Of a stretch of DNA of 64,000 nucleotides, positions 21,554-32,824 are shown piece after piece. Source of the DNA: Branchinecta lynchi. Its lineage: Eukaryota; Arthropoda; Branchiopoda; Anostraca; Branchinectidae. A program made the position numbers and the translations under genes. Every line of letters starts with the position of its first letter. The first letter of the stretch is position 1. Location: assembly GCA_023053575.1 (NCBI GenBank), contig JAKZAP010000016.1, forward strand, positions 13,472,030 through 13,536,029. The letters run 5' to 3'. Below the pieces are notes generated by a model. The model did not search any database. It was not told the origin of the DNA and was given only the letters and a program-made list of their open reading frames with translations.

Positions 21554-22523
21554 AAAAATCATAGCTGACGTATCCGTTGCAAACATTGTTTGAATAAATG
21601 TTTCAAAGTCAGCTTGGGCTCAAAGAATATTTATCGGTAGAAGCTTCAGTTATTTATTGCAGGCTTGTTTCCTTCCCCGACCTTGACCCTGAAGATTGAC
21701 AGCCTGCCGAGGACCTTTGTCAAGAAGGGCCAAAAGATCGCTACTTAAGAATCGTAGCTGACATTACAAATAAATTACTTACTTACTTACTTATATCCGT
21801 CTTCTGCATTATTTGAATATATGTTTCAAAGTCAGCTTGGGCTCAAGGAATATTTATGTTTAGTGTTTTGTTTGCGGAAAAATGTTAATAACATAATTTT
21901 TCTATAAAACCAACAGGTACTATATTTTCTCATATCTACTATAATTGTGCACCCTCTAACATTATGAAGCATCTGACAGTGTATCAGTCAAAATTTAGTT
22001 TTCGGCTTCGCGAAGCACCCTCTCTGAATAAGTCGGAAGGGATAAGAAAATTAAAGTCTAATCCCATACATTATTCCGACGAAAGTTGACAATAAAGTAA
22101 AGTTTACGTCCGACTTTCTAATCTTCCTAAAACCTTCCCACAAAAAAGTTAGCAACATTATTCTTTTGATCTCGAAAATATTCGCTCTTAGGGAAGGCAT
22201 CAGCTTTCGGCATCTCTTTAGATGCGCCTTATCCGAGAAAGCAATGAACAATAGCAGATTGCATCATAATCTACATATCATCAACATTAAGAATAATCTT
22301 ACCGAAAAGAGTACAGAATGTTATTCCTATACACGTTTAAAGCTGGTGAACAACTTAGCATTGAGTGTTGACTTCGTTAAGGCTTTCCTTGGTCCGATTA
22401 CGTTGTCGAAAACTCAAATTACATCCGTCGTATCTTGAAGCAGGATTTCACACGCTTAAAGAATCAGTCGTGTCTATATTGCCAATTCAACCTGCTTCCG
22501 TAATTGTATTCTTTATTTCTTAA

Positions 22524-23160
22524 AGGACTCCTCGCACTATTTACTCTTCAACTTACAGTGTTTTAAAATATTTGAATACTTTAAAACTAGGCTGTGATTT
22601 CAACAAATAACCCACGGTTTTGGCTGTTTTAAGACTTTTCTGAGACCCGTTGACTTGTAGCGAAAACAGGGAAACAATTTATATAACCAGTTTTCTGATG
22701 GAAAAACTTCTCGCAGAGAACCGTCGACAACGTGATAACATCGAAGGTAACAAAACACGGCAGTGAGAAAATCAGTGTGATTTTAGAGGGTTATAATGAA
22801 GCGAACGAAATAGAGGTCCCCGGTTTAGAAATATATGGAGTGATGATGGATGTAGGTTGCATTATTATTATAGGTAAGACCGATCCTTATAGCCCGGAGA
22901 TCCAAATTTGATATGTTACATCTTTGCAATTGCCACCATTCACCAGTTTCCATTCGCAGTATGCTCCCGAAGCGTGTTCGCGTTTTCTGCTAGTGATGCA
23001 CAAAACCGGTTATCTGAATTTTGCCGAGTATTTGCAAGAAGTCAATGGGCCTGTGAGAAGGTTTAAAACAGACAAAGCCGTTGATAATAGAGCCTAGTAT
23101 TACAGTATTTAAACAGTTCAGAATATTGTAACATAAACAGTAAATAGTGCGAGGTGTGCT
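22524..23160. mobile_element. piggyBac-like MITE, copy P1
   Basis: The element is flanked by TTAA (22520-22523, 23161-23164). The ends are AGGACTCCTCGCACTATTTA and its partner TAAATAGTGCGAGGTGTGCT. Sub-terminal inverted repeats continue with AACTTACAGTGTT and AAACTAGGCTGTG / GAGCCTAGTATTACAGT. It is 637 bp and has no transposase. Confidence 0.75.
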
Positions 23161-23430
23161 TTAAATCGCGTATCTGTATCTGATAGGTTGACAGTCCGAG
23201 ATCGTCTCTCTACTCAGTGCTATATTTATGTTTAGCAATACTGTAAGATTAAACAAACTTGAACTTGCATATAATTGTTTTTGAAATGTTGGCTGATAGT
23301 CTACTAATACTCTTGATGACTAACTCTTCATGCAGATGCAAATTCGCACTGTACCTATCGGAAGAGCCGGAAGCGGCATCACAGCTGCTCCCAAACATCG
23401 CCCGAGAATCACTGGCATGTTTTGGACTCA

Positions 23431-23710
23431 AGGGCGATTCTGGCGGTCTGGCTCCCGAGCTTTTGCGCCGGCTGTTTTGCGACTTCGGCTGAAACTCGCT
23501 TCGCTTTCCAAAGCTGTTCTCGCGCTCCACTAGTTTCTGCCAGCACTTGGAAAGCGAATCCACACTGCGGGTGGAAAGTGATTTCGGCACGTCAGACAGA
23601 AGTTGTAAAGGTGCAACTGAGGCGCAACTACTTTCCGTTTTTTCTTGCGCTCGGCGGATTCTCGCTTTGCTTTTCGGAAAGCGAAACCAAGAGATCGCCA
23701 GAATCGCCCT
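23431..23710. mobile_element. GC-rich MITE family L
   Basis: The 280-bp element has ends AGGGCGATTCTGGCGGTCTG and AGAGATCGCCAGAATCGCCCT (one base gap). It is clearly more GC-rich than its surroundings, with inner GCTTTCCAAAGC-type pairs. The target duplication is not clear. A 211-codon minus frame over 23249-23884 runs through this and the next MITE and is not a gene. Confidence 0.6.
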
Positions 23711-23752
23711 ATAGTCATATAGAGTATTAGGGCTTACAAACGACGATATAAT

Positions 23753-24141
23753 AGTTGCGTTTTTGATCCGAATTCTCCTCGCGATTCTCCTCCGAATTCT
23801 CCTATTTCGCGTTTTTGGACTATTCAGATAAAGTAAATTCTCCTTTTCTTGCACTTTTGTCAGAATCGAGAACGGGGAAAGCATCGCGATTCTGCAGAAT
23901 CGAGAATTTGCTCCGATGGTGAATTGTCGATTCTACTCTCTCCGTTCTCCTCCCTGATTGGTCAGCAGAGTTCGGGTGTTCAATATGCATACGTATAACG
24001 GGTTGCGACGAGCTGCAAAATTAGTGTTTTTGTCAAAAGCGAGAATGGATAAGTCAGAGGAGAAAAAACGGTAATTTGTACGAGAATCGAGAATTCAGAA
24101 GCGAGAATTCGGAACGGAGAATTCGGATAAAAAACGCAACT
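23753..24141. mobile_element. MITE family I, copy I1, AAT target duplication
   Basis: The ends are AGTTGCGTTTTTGATCCGAA and AATTCGGATAAAAAACGCAACT; AAT flanks both (23750-23752, 24142-24144). Repeats of GA(A/G)TTCTCC / GGAGAATTC fill both arms. It is 389 bp and encodes no protein. Confidence 0.8.
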
Positions 24142-24144
24142 AAT

Positions 24145-25178
24145 AGTGAAGTCAGAAATCCGGTTATTACTTTTGTCTGCCGTGCGGGTGACTGGATGAG
24201 AGCGTAGTTCCCATGGTTTGTGAGTGAACATAGCTGCGTGAATGGAGGTGGTTAAAAAGAGTTTTTAGCATGAGGGGTTTTTCAACTACACTATGCTACC
24301 TCTACCCTCTCTCTCTCACTCTCATATAAAGGAACGGGGCGCTTTCAGATGTTAGCGATGGAACACAGAAGTGGATTTTTGGAAGAAAATATGACTGAAA
24401 TGGAATTTATGATATATGTCATTAGGGTAGAGTAAGATTCTGGAGGAGATCTTTGCGTTTGTATTTTTACGATTATTATTACCATAAGGCTCGGACTGCT
24501 CAGCAACAAATATATCTATCTATTTATTCAGTCGAACTACGATAACAGAATATCATAACAAATTTTTTTTTTTTTTACAATTCTACGACTTTATACTATT
24601 ACGACTTCAGCGTCTGATACGTTTTAAATCTTTTCGTAGAAGAATGCAGAAAAAACCATAAAATTCCAAATAAATGGAGAACAAATGCTATAATTCAAGT
24701 TCCCAGGCGCTTTTGTGTAATACTTTCCTCTGTTAGGAATTATTACCCGACAAGAACTGAGTCGTGAACCAGCCGATATAGTGTTTTCGCAGATATTTCG
24801 ACCGAGCTATGTTCATGCCAAGCCATTTTACGATGATGAAATTGGGGAGTCGCCACTCGTTTTGACAAAAAATAAAGGAATTTTTCGGGCTGTAAGCTTT
24901 TCTTTTTTTTCTTTTTTTTTTACCGACCATCTAGGCTGAACCAATTCCTTTTCAATCTTGTTTGGATTTTTACGCGTCAACTCGGAATAGCGTTTGTCCA
25001 GCGTTTCCAATCGTACTTTAACCCGCTAGGATCGCTAAACTAGAAAAAGCGAGAAAGAGCCAATTCTTGTGTTGGTGATCAACTAGCCGACACGTGAGCC
25101 AATCAGAAGGCCCATTTGCGAGACCTTCAGACGCTTATACAGACAGACTTGTAAAAAGCGGAGAGAAAGCGGGAACGA
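24145..25178. other. Intron stretch without recognisable gene
   Basis: It contains a CTCT microsatellite (24305-24325), a run of about 14 T at 24566-24579 and a T-rich stretch at 24899-24921. I see no exon, TIR pair or LINE end. Confidence 0.45.
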
Positions 25179-25179
25179 A

Positions 25180-25978
25180 CAAGACGAAAGATTTCGATGG
25201 GATCCCAAAATGGGATCCCAAAATGAGCTTCAATAAAATTTCCAGTTTCGGCCGAATTCGTGATGAATCATTTGTCCAGCAAGAAAACTAAATTCAGATA
25301 TGGATTCAGCGGACCTCCTTACCCCTTCAATGAATATCTTACTAGCTCATAAAACATACATGTTTTTAACGTAAATTCAAAACCCTCCTCTGCCTCTAAA
25401 TATAGGACTAAAGGACCCACCTACGAACTTGATCTGTACTTTGCCAATGAACGCTCACATCACTAAGCTTGAAGAACATATATCAACCCCTACTAAGCTT
25501 GAACAACGTATACCAACCCCTTCGAACTTCGCTTACACTAGCTCTCTCCAACATTGATTGACTATATCATTATCCACGCGCAGAGCTATACTAATTTGAA
25601 GAAAGGGGAAGGACTACTATAGCCGAAAGTTGGTCGACAAATTTTGTGTTCAGTTTTTGCCGGATTCCAGCTGAACTACTTGGCCGGTGGGAAAATGACT
25701 TTCATATTCGAATACCGCATGTCTCGTTACCCCTGAATCAACAATCTCAATAGCTTTCAAGAATATTTTGTTTTGCCCTTTAATTTGTAACCCCTCCCCC
25801 ACTCTCAAATATAGGGCTATAGAGCCCATCTTCGAACTTGACCTGTACTTTGACCCAAAGGATCCTCCTACCAAGTTTCATCAAAATATTTCATTCCCAT
25901 CGAGAGACTGACGGACAGACGGACAACTTTTGTGATGTCATAGGTATCCCTACACGTACGTTTTGGGATCCCGAAAAA
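25180..25978 (+). mobile_element. Family A element, copy A4
   Basis: The left end CAAGACGAAAGATTTCGATG is followed by a doubled GGGATCCCAAAA (25200 and 25211). The right end has ACGGACAGACGGACAACTTT, GTCATAGGTATCCC and TTTTGGGATCCCGAAAAA. Only one or two decayed core units remain. Confidence 0.7.
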
Positions 25979-26089
25979 GAGAATAATGAATAAAGACTCC
26001 ATGAGCACAAGCTGAATTAGAAACACATCGTCGATGTCACGCATTAAGGGGTCGAGTGACATTTTTCCAACTGTTCAGCAGAAGAAGAA

Positions 26090-27530
26090 CAAGACCAAAG
26101 GTTTCGATGGGATCCCAAAAATGTTATATTTGATCAAGACAATTGGGTCTTGTCTTCGCCAGACATTTTTACTATTATAATTTATAAACAGATTCAGGCC
26201 AAATAGCTAATCATCTGAGAAAACCAAGTTCAGATAAGGATTCAGCATTGTGTGCTTACCCCCATAAGCTGCCTATAAGTCATATCTATTTTGATGAAAC
26301 AGATCGAAACTTCCAGCCTTACTACTGCCAAATTTACGGTTTCGGACGACTTCCGGAACTGCTAGTCCGGCAAAAAAAATTAAGCTCAAAAAGGAATTCA
26401 GTGTATCTCCTTGAAAGTAACTTTGCAAACCATGGACAACACCCCTAAGATAACATTAGTTGCGTTTTTGCAGATACCATGGTATCTGATACCACGGTCT
26501 AAAGTCGTTTTAGCAGTTATCGTGGTATCTGATATCACGGTCAAATGTAACCGGATATCTGTTTTTTTTTGGGATGGCTCTGAAAAGTGCAATTTCGGCA
26601 ATAGTCGTTTTTGCAGAGCACCGTGTATCAGATACCACGATAACTGCAAAAACAACTAACTGCAGATCCAGTTACCGTGGTAACAGATACCATGGTATCA
26701 GCAAAAACGCAACTATTTACTTCTTGTAGTGATTGTCGAACGGAAGTTTATATTTGTTGGTTCACACTCAACTTCTATCTCTCTCTTGTTCAGTGTTACG
26801 TTTTACAGAAAAACATAACACTTAAAGGATCACTTAAAGGAAAGGAGGTTTTGGAATCGGAGACGGAAATGAAAAAGATTGAAATAAACATATAATCATT
26901 TCAAATGGGTAATAAAAGTATTAATTAATTAATAAAACTTCAACTTCTAAGAAATTTTGCGGTTTCAGGGTTTCAGCCAGATTCCAGGCGAAATATGTCT
27001 AGGTAAAAACAATTGTCAGATACGGATTCTGCATCTCTGCTTACCTCTAAATCGGACATCTAATTAACTACAAATAAAACTTCGTTTTAAAAAAAATTCC
27101 GGGTTTGGCCGGATTCCGGGCAAACTACTTGTCCGGGTGGAAAACGGTTTTCATGTAAGGTTCAACATGCCTTCTTACCCCTTAATCGAACATCGAAGCA
27201 ACTACAAATAAAACTTTTACTTTTAACAAATTTTCCGGTTTTGGCCTGATACTGGGCGTCACGCCTTCTTACCTCTTAATTGACTATCTCATTAGATGTT
27301 TAATTATATGTTATTTTCACCTTAATTTGAGCCCCTTCTCCCACCTCTGAATCTAGAGCTACAGAGCCCATCTGCGAACACGACCTTTCGACCCAAAGAA
27401 TCCTCACCAAGTTTCATCAAAGTAACTCATTCCCTTCGAGAGTTAACGTGCTCACAGACGGACGGACAGACGGACAACTTTTGCGATGTCATACAGATCC
27501 CTTCACTTACGTCTTGGGATCCCCCAAAAA
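26090..27530 (+). mobile_element. Family A element, copy A5, with nested MITE
   Basis: It starts CAAGACCAAAGGTTTCGATG and ends GGGATCCCCCAAAAA. Core units run from about 26935 to 27250. It is interrupted at about 26420-26930 by DNA that includes MITE I2 (26458-26714), so the element is older than that insertion. Confidence 0.7.
26458..26714. mobile_element. MITE family I, copy I2, ATT target duplication
   Basis: The ends AGTTGCGTTTTTGCAGATAC and CAGCAAAAACGCAACT are flanked by ATT (26455-26457, 26715-26717). The interior is built from palindromic GATACCATGGTATC and TATCGTGGTATCTGATA motifs, different from I1, so only the termini are shared. Confidence 0.8.
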
Positions 27531-27899
27531 GGTTTAAAAAATGATATTTTCAACCGATCTTGATAATTTTTTGTGTCGAATAACATCTTTTCTTACAGCG
27601 AATAGAAAAAAAGGAACATTCCGTTTTTTTTGTCTCGATATATCGCTTGTTTTTTATGTCTATTAGCTCTTCTTGACCGTTATTGCTTAACTCTTTTTGA
27701 CCGTTCTCGTGGCCGTTAGATCTTTTGAGCAACTCATGTGTCTCGGGAACGTTTTGTCGTAGGGCTCTGAGAAATTTACAGTAGATGCAGGAGCTAAGAT
27801 CAATAGCTTTAGTATCAATAACTCATTTTCACAAAAATTGACGCTTGGACGATTAATGCATGTCAGTGATGACATATTAGACAATGGCTAAAAACGGAA

Positions 27900-28090
27900 A
27901 GTCAGCTCTGATGTTCGTCAGAGATATATCGGCCCTTCTTAGCCAAGGTTCTCGTCAGGCTGTTGCCTACATGGAAGAAAGAGTCTAGAATCGAGTTTCT
28001 TTTCTTTCTTCCAGTCCAGCAACAGCCTAGGACCGTTTGCCAAGAAGAGCCAAAATATCGCGGACGAATGTCGTAGCTAACTTTTGGTTT
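27900..28090. mobile_element. Decayed inverted pair of Penelope-like ends
   Basis: The left half on the minus strand reads CAGCCTGACGAGAACC then AAGAAGGGCCGATATATC; the right half on the plus strand has CCAAGAAGAGCCAAAATATC. Both carry mutated hammerhead cores (GATA or CAAA for GAAA). A shorter relic is at 30370-30412. Confidence 0.5.
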
Positions 28091-28191
28091 TTGCCTATTG
28101 TTTAATATAAAATAACGGAGTTGAGTTTTGTGCAAGAGTTCAGGTTTTGGATGGGCTATCTTGTACCAAAATATTTAGAATACGTCTTCTA

Positions 28192-29004
28192 CACTGTCAG
28201 AAGTTTCATAAAAGATTGTGCATAACACTTTCAAGAATACCACCTTTTCACTTAGAAATAAAGTGTTCTGACCAAATAAGTTTATACTATTTCGTGCCTA
28301 GATCTCCAACAACAGCTTCAATAGGTAAAAATACTACTGTCAGAAGTTACATAACGACAACAGAAGAATGCGCGGTTTCAATAGATAACACTTTGGGATG
28401 TTATCTGTTATGTTTCTTTCATTCCCGTTAGTATTTTTACCAATTAAATAATAATATAATATAATTGCAATAATAAGGCTTTCGCCTCTATACATTTCTC
28501 GGGACACTTTACACACTAAATTGAATTTCAGCCAGGTGGTAGTCGACACCTGCTTTGAATTGGTTGATATTTTCGGCATTTACAACACTTCTGGGAGATT
28601 ATTCCAACATTCTACTATTCCGTTTGTAAAGCTCCATTTTCCGATGTCTTTTCGGAACTTCTTACCACTCAGTTTCAAGTTGTGTCCTCTGAGACCGGTA
28701 TGGTTGAAGGTGAAGACATCATCAGGCCTAATGTTATCATAATAACTATGGCAAATTTTAAAAGTTTCGATTAAATCACCTCGAAGAAATCTGTAAGATA
28801 AACTGGGTAATCGTAGTTTTTGAAGCCGGTTTTCATAAGGCAGATGGCGAATGGCTGGCACTGTTTTTGTTGAATTGAAGGTGTTCTTGGAGATCTAGGC
28901 ACGAAGTAGTGTAAACTTAACTGGTCATAACACTTTATTTCTAAGTGAAAAGGTGTTATTCTTGAAAGTGTTATACTCTATCTGTTATGAAACTTCTGAC
29001 AGTG
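28192..29004. mobile_element. CACTG-TIR element, copy C4, split by a LINE fragment
   Basis: The outer ends are CACTGTCAGAAGTTTCATAA and TATGAAACTTCTGACAGTG, each next to TA. Inner inverted pairs (AACACTTTCAAGAATA; CCTAGATCTCCAACAAC) match the copy at 41640-41976. A LINE piece at about 28446-28868 interrupts the right arm at CCAATT|GAAGGTG. Confidence 0.7.
28446..28868 (-). mobile_element. 5'-truncated LINE, 3' end of ORF2
   Basis: On the minus strand the frame reads RLQKLRLPSLSYRFLRGDLIET, then LRGHNLKLSGKKFRKDIGKW and ECWNNLPE, the typical end of CR1/Rex-group reverse transcriptases. A 3' UTR follows with AGAGGCGAAAGCCTTATTAT and a (TAA)n tail. The uninterrupted site is seen at 41843 (TTTTTACCAATTGAAGGTG), giving an AATT duplication. 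The same 3' UTR occurs at 40180-40240. Confidence 0.75.
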
Positions 29005-29511
29005 TATAAGCAATTTGGCATCAATTTGACTTTGCCCAGTCCGGTGATTCCAAATCGCGACACTAGATAATCTCACAGTCGTAATCCTGGTTTAAACTAG
29101 AGACATGGATGGAGTAATCTAGACATAGGAACTGGTACAATGCCCTTTGTTAAATTTTATTTGTTGATTTTTAACTCCTTCAAGTTCTCTACATCAACGT
29201 CCTGTCACGATTTTATTAGAAGAGTTTCGTACTTCCGGGTGTAACCCCCCGCCGTTTACTTTCCGCCACGAAATTCAAGGAAAATCGGTTCGAATCACGC
29301 AAGGATCAACGCAAGTCAATTTATGGACGTTGGGCAATAAGGGGAGTAATGCGACCATTAATTAACGAGTTTTCGGATTAAAACCGCAACTCAAGTACAT
29401 AAAAGCCTGAAAGCAGACCAATGGGTGGAGGGAGGGGGGGTTGAGTTTAGTAGTAGGTTTGGTTAATCAGTCAAATCCAGTTAATCGTCAAATATTTAAA
29501 TCGCCCAGACA

Positions 29512-30145
29512 CAAGTATCCGGGATCGACTAAAAGCAGGAAAGGAAAAGCAAAGATACTAAAAGCAGATTCGAAAATCTGGCAAGCCTTTCCTCTGTTTA
29601 GTATCCCGTGAGGGGTCGGGAACTTAATTTTTGTTATAAGTTCACCTTTTCCTCCTTTTGGCATTCGAAAAACTGGCAAGCAGCACCGTGCTCTTCATCT
29701 GTTTAATATCTCGTGAGGGATCGGCAACTTACATTTGTAAAAGTTCACGTTTTAGCACCCTGTCTGTAGGCAACTAAAATCGTCCGAGTCCAGCGAAGGG
29801 TCGGCAACTAAGTCGGCCAGTTTTTCGAATACTAAAAGGAGGAAAAGGTGAAATTTAAAAATTTAAGTCGTCGACCGCTCACGAGATTCTAAACAGAGGA
29901 ATAGCACGGTGCAGCTTGCCAGTTTTCCAAATGCTAAGAGGAGGAAAAGGCGAAATTTTTGAAAAAGTTTCCGACCCCTCACAAGGTACTAACCAGAGGA
30001 AAGGCTTGCCAGTTTTTCGAATCCTCGATTTCTGGTAATTCTTTCCCCGTTTTAGTTTGCCCTTCCTGGTTTTATCTTTGCCTGCTTTTCTTTTTGCCTT
30101 TCCTTCCTGCTTTTAGTCAATCCCATCCCCAAGTATCCATCTTAG
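29512..30145. mobile_element. Foldback element with internal repeats
   Basis: The left arm (29512-29745) and right arm (29800-30145) are inverted copies: CAAGTATCC(G) / CCAAGTATCC, GACTAAAAGCAGG / CCTGCTTTTAGTC, CTGGCAAGCCTTTCCTCTG / CAGAGGAAAGGCTTGCCAG. Within each arm a ~115-bp unit (AAACTGGCAAGC ... TCTGTTTAGTATC ... GAGGGGTCGG ... ACCTTTTCCTCCTTT) is repeated twice. No coding region exists. Confidence 0.65.
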
Positions 30146-30169
30146 CTGGAAAGAAGAAGTGACAGGTGA

Positions 30170-30885
30170 TTCCAAGACCAAAATGCAGCAAAATCTCTAC
30201 CTTCTGAACGACCCAATCGAGCAGCAAAAAAAGCAGCCATGTCCAAATGAAATCACAGCACCAGCTTTATCTCCAAACAGTTTTCAGGGACAAATTAACA
30301 AAATCGTATAATTAAGGAGGAATCTTTAGTTGTTTCTCCAGAAGTTCAATTTCCAGCTTAAGCTTGAAGTCCCTGAAGAGGACCCTTGACAAGAACTGCC
30401 GAAATCAGAGCAAAATAATACTAGAGAGTAGCGCCAAGACCTGACAAAATTGACATACACCCAAATAACAGCGATACTAGCACCACTAGCGATAGAGAAC
30501 GTTCCTTTTCAAACTCATTCGGCCGTTCACTAGTACTAGCCCCGATAACATCATGTTCTGAACATAGCAAAAAAATGATGCATCCTCCATCCATGCTTTC
30601 CTGTGTGTATGCAGACCTCACCTTCGCTTTACTAGAAATTTCTTAATCCGCAAGTTTGTCTCGCTTCAAATGCCGCAACAGTAGTGGGCGGCGCTAGGAA
30701 TAGCCCGTTTGCAAAGTATGTAAAGCATAGGTCTTGCCACTAAAATGTTAGAGATGATACCTATAGGCAACCTATGCCTGAATCCGTTCAAACCCTTTTT
30801 ATGAGCAATAATATGTAATATACGTGGTAATATAGGTGGATTCATGTATGTACTCAAATCGTTCGATTATAGTGTAATATTAGCA
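30170..30885. other. Intron stretch, largely unassigned
   Basis: It holds the weak relative of the 8.5-kb duplication (30200-30290) and a hammerhead relic (30370-30412: CCTGAAGAGGACCCTTGACA, GCCGAAATCAG). No gene is recognised in 30420-30885. Confidence 0.4.
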
Positions 30886-30893
30886 ATTAATGC

Positions 30894-30992
30894 GCAAGGA
30901 CATTGGTCAAAGAAGTATTCATGACATTTGGCATTCCTGATTCCATCCTCTCAGACCTCGGAAGAAACTTCAACAGCGACCTCTTGATCAAA
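30894..30992 (+). pseudogene. LTR-retrotransposon integrase core fragment
   Basis: The frame gives LVKEVFMTFGIPDSILSDLG then RNFNSDLLIK. FGIP-x-x-x-x-SD-G-x-x-F is the region around the second Asp of the DDE integrase core of Ty3/Gypsy- and BEL-type retrotransposons; Gln is more usual where Leu follows that Asp. The fragment is cut at 30992 by the inserted LINE tail. It is a relic. Confidence 0.6.
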
Positions 30993-31560
30993 TTCAATTC
31001 AATTCAATTCATTTATTTGTATCCGCCAAAGCTGGCGAGTAGAAAAAAATATAATAAAATTCACACAATCGGTCTACAGACTTATAACTAGACCATATAC
31101 TTTCATAAAAACTCTACGTCATTTAAAAAACAATTAGCCTACACTATCCTAAATGAAGTCTACCTAACACGTTAACCAAAATACAATCAACGCAACGCAT
31201 CGGACAAAGTGTGCTTTATGGAATAAATTTTTGAAAAAAAATTTCCCGTTTCTTTTTCAAAATATCACTGAGGTTTTTTAAACCATAATTATCCATCATA
31301 AAAGAACTGGATTGGTATTTCGAAAACCGGCATAAAAATTTCCCAAGATTAAAAAAAGTAGTTTTAATACGCGATAAATTTGTCAACGTTAACAAGGGTA
31401 AAAAAGAAGATGCAAGCAAAGCCTGTGGAAGAGCAACAGTGTTAAAAATCTTTGCAAGATTGCGTCTAGATAGGAAATCCCTAAGACAAATCACCACCCC
31501 GAAACCAGAAGAAACACGCGACTCCACATCTTTTACTATTAGAGTAATCTCAAAGACTCA
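30993..31560 (-). mobile_element. 5'-truncated LINE with (AATTG)n tail
   Basis: The minus-strand frame 31527-31216 contains SRRNLAKIFNTVALPQALLA and ends in NYGLKNLSDILKKKREIFFQ, resembling the C-terminus of LINE ORF2. A 3' UTR with CGCCAGCTTTGGCGGATACA and AATAAATGAATTGAATTGAA follows. It lies directly against the integrase fragment. Confidence 0.6.
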
Positions 31561-32394
31561 CATGGTTTTAGGATCTACAAGCTGGGCCGCAGCATAAGTT
31601 ACTGATATTTCATATAGTTCAACCGTCTGACTTTTACAACGAAGAATACAGTCTGTAACATCTACAACGTCTGAAATTTGATTGCTTAGCCCTGAAACTC
31701 GACCAGAAGAGTTTTACTGTTTCCAGAAAAATCTGTTTTTTTCTCTTGCTTAAATTTAGCGGTTCAGCTGCGGAGCTGGTCTTGTCGGGAGGCCACCCAT
31801 ATTCTCAACGTCGCTACTAAACCCTATTAACTGAAAACCCATAAAGAGTGTCAAGAAATCCAGTGTATTTAAAAGAAGGTATAAAAATAAGCTGTCTTTT
31901 CAGTTAAACTTTAATGCAAGGCGGAACAGGGGGGAAACCCTTTATGGACGTAAAAGGGGATACGAACATACACCCAAAAAGTTGGGTAATTTGTTGGAAA
32001 GAATGAGACGAGTTCCAGGATTACAGCAGGATTACATTTCTTCTGTTTGATTTTTCTGATTCATTTAACTGTTTGTGATTGTAGGAAGATAAGATTACTG
32101 CCGCAAACTTTTTGTTTCGTTCTATGCATGGTATCCTCAAATAAATTTGATAAATTGGTATTTGTATGTTCGTTTGTTTAGTTGTTAATTTTCTTGTCCT
32201 AAAATTCTCAAGCTGATATTAGTTTTTCTTTGTAACACCTTAGGCTAGAGTTTTATTATTTTTTTTACACATTACTCTGGATTAACGAAGCGTCATTTTC
32301 TTATGCCCTGGCATGTCTGTCGCTTTTATGCAATTTCAGTTTGTCTACAGTTGACAATAAAATTGTACCTTGCCTTACCTTACAGCGTTCTGAC

Positions 32395-32824
32395 CAGAGA
32401 TAGGCGAATCCGAATCCGGATTCGGATTCGAATCCAGGATTCGTGCTTCTGGCCGGATTTGAATCCGGATTCTAATCTTTTTTTTGTCAGGCCGGATTCG
32501 GAACCCTCAATCTTACGAATCCGCAAAAATTTCTAGACTACATCATTCTGGTTACCGGTTTTTTTTTATACAGTCAGCTTAGGCAATCCCACTTTTTGGT
32601 CTTCACCACCAACCATTTTAAGTAATCTATCAGGTTATGTGATTATCTTAGACATCATTGCATTTTGTCACCTCTCATTTTTAAACTATAACTTATGTAC
32701 ATTACTGATTTTTGTTAAGGTTGGATTCGAATCCCCAGCACGAAATGGTGGATTAGGATTTGGGTTCGTACCTAGCCCTGGACTCGGGTTCGAATCCTTT
32801 CATGATCTGATTTTCCCATCTCTG
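32395..32824. mobile_element. hAT-like MITE
   Basis: The ends CAGAGATAGGCGAATC and GATTTTCCCATCTCTG are of the CAGAGATGGG hAT type. The flanks GTTCTGAC and GTCCTGCG agree at 5 of 8 positions, a worn 8-bp duplication. The left part is built of palindromic GAATCCGGATTC blocks. Confidence 0.6.

Larger units (their letters stand above)
21270..21850. mobile_element. Penelope-like remnants, inverted pair plus third copy
   Basis: Two copies face each other around 21470-21495, forming arms of about 108 bp (21358-21466 and 21494-21602), nearly identical. A third, decayed plus copy follows (21640-21750) and is cut by (TTAC)n LINE-like DNA at 21770-21795. Each arm has the hammerhead core and the GTCAGCTTGGGCTCAA end. 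No protein is encoded. Confidence 0.65.

Noticed and set aside
23249..23884. 211-codon minus-strand open frame, Arg/Ser-rich
   Set aside because: It runs through MITE L and the left arm of MITE I1, including their inverted ends; no splice or homology support.
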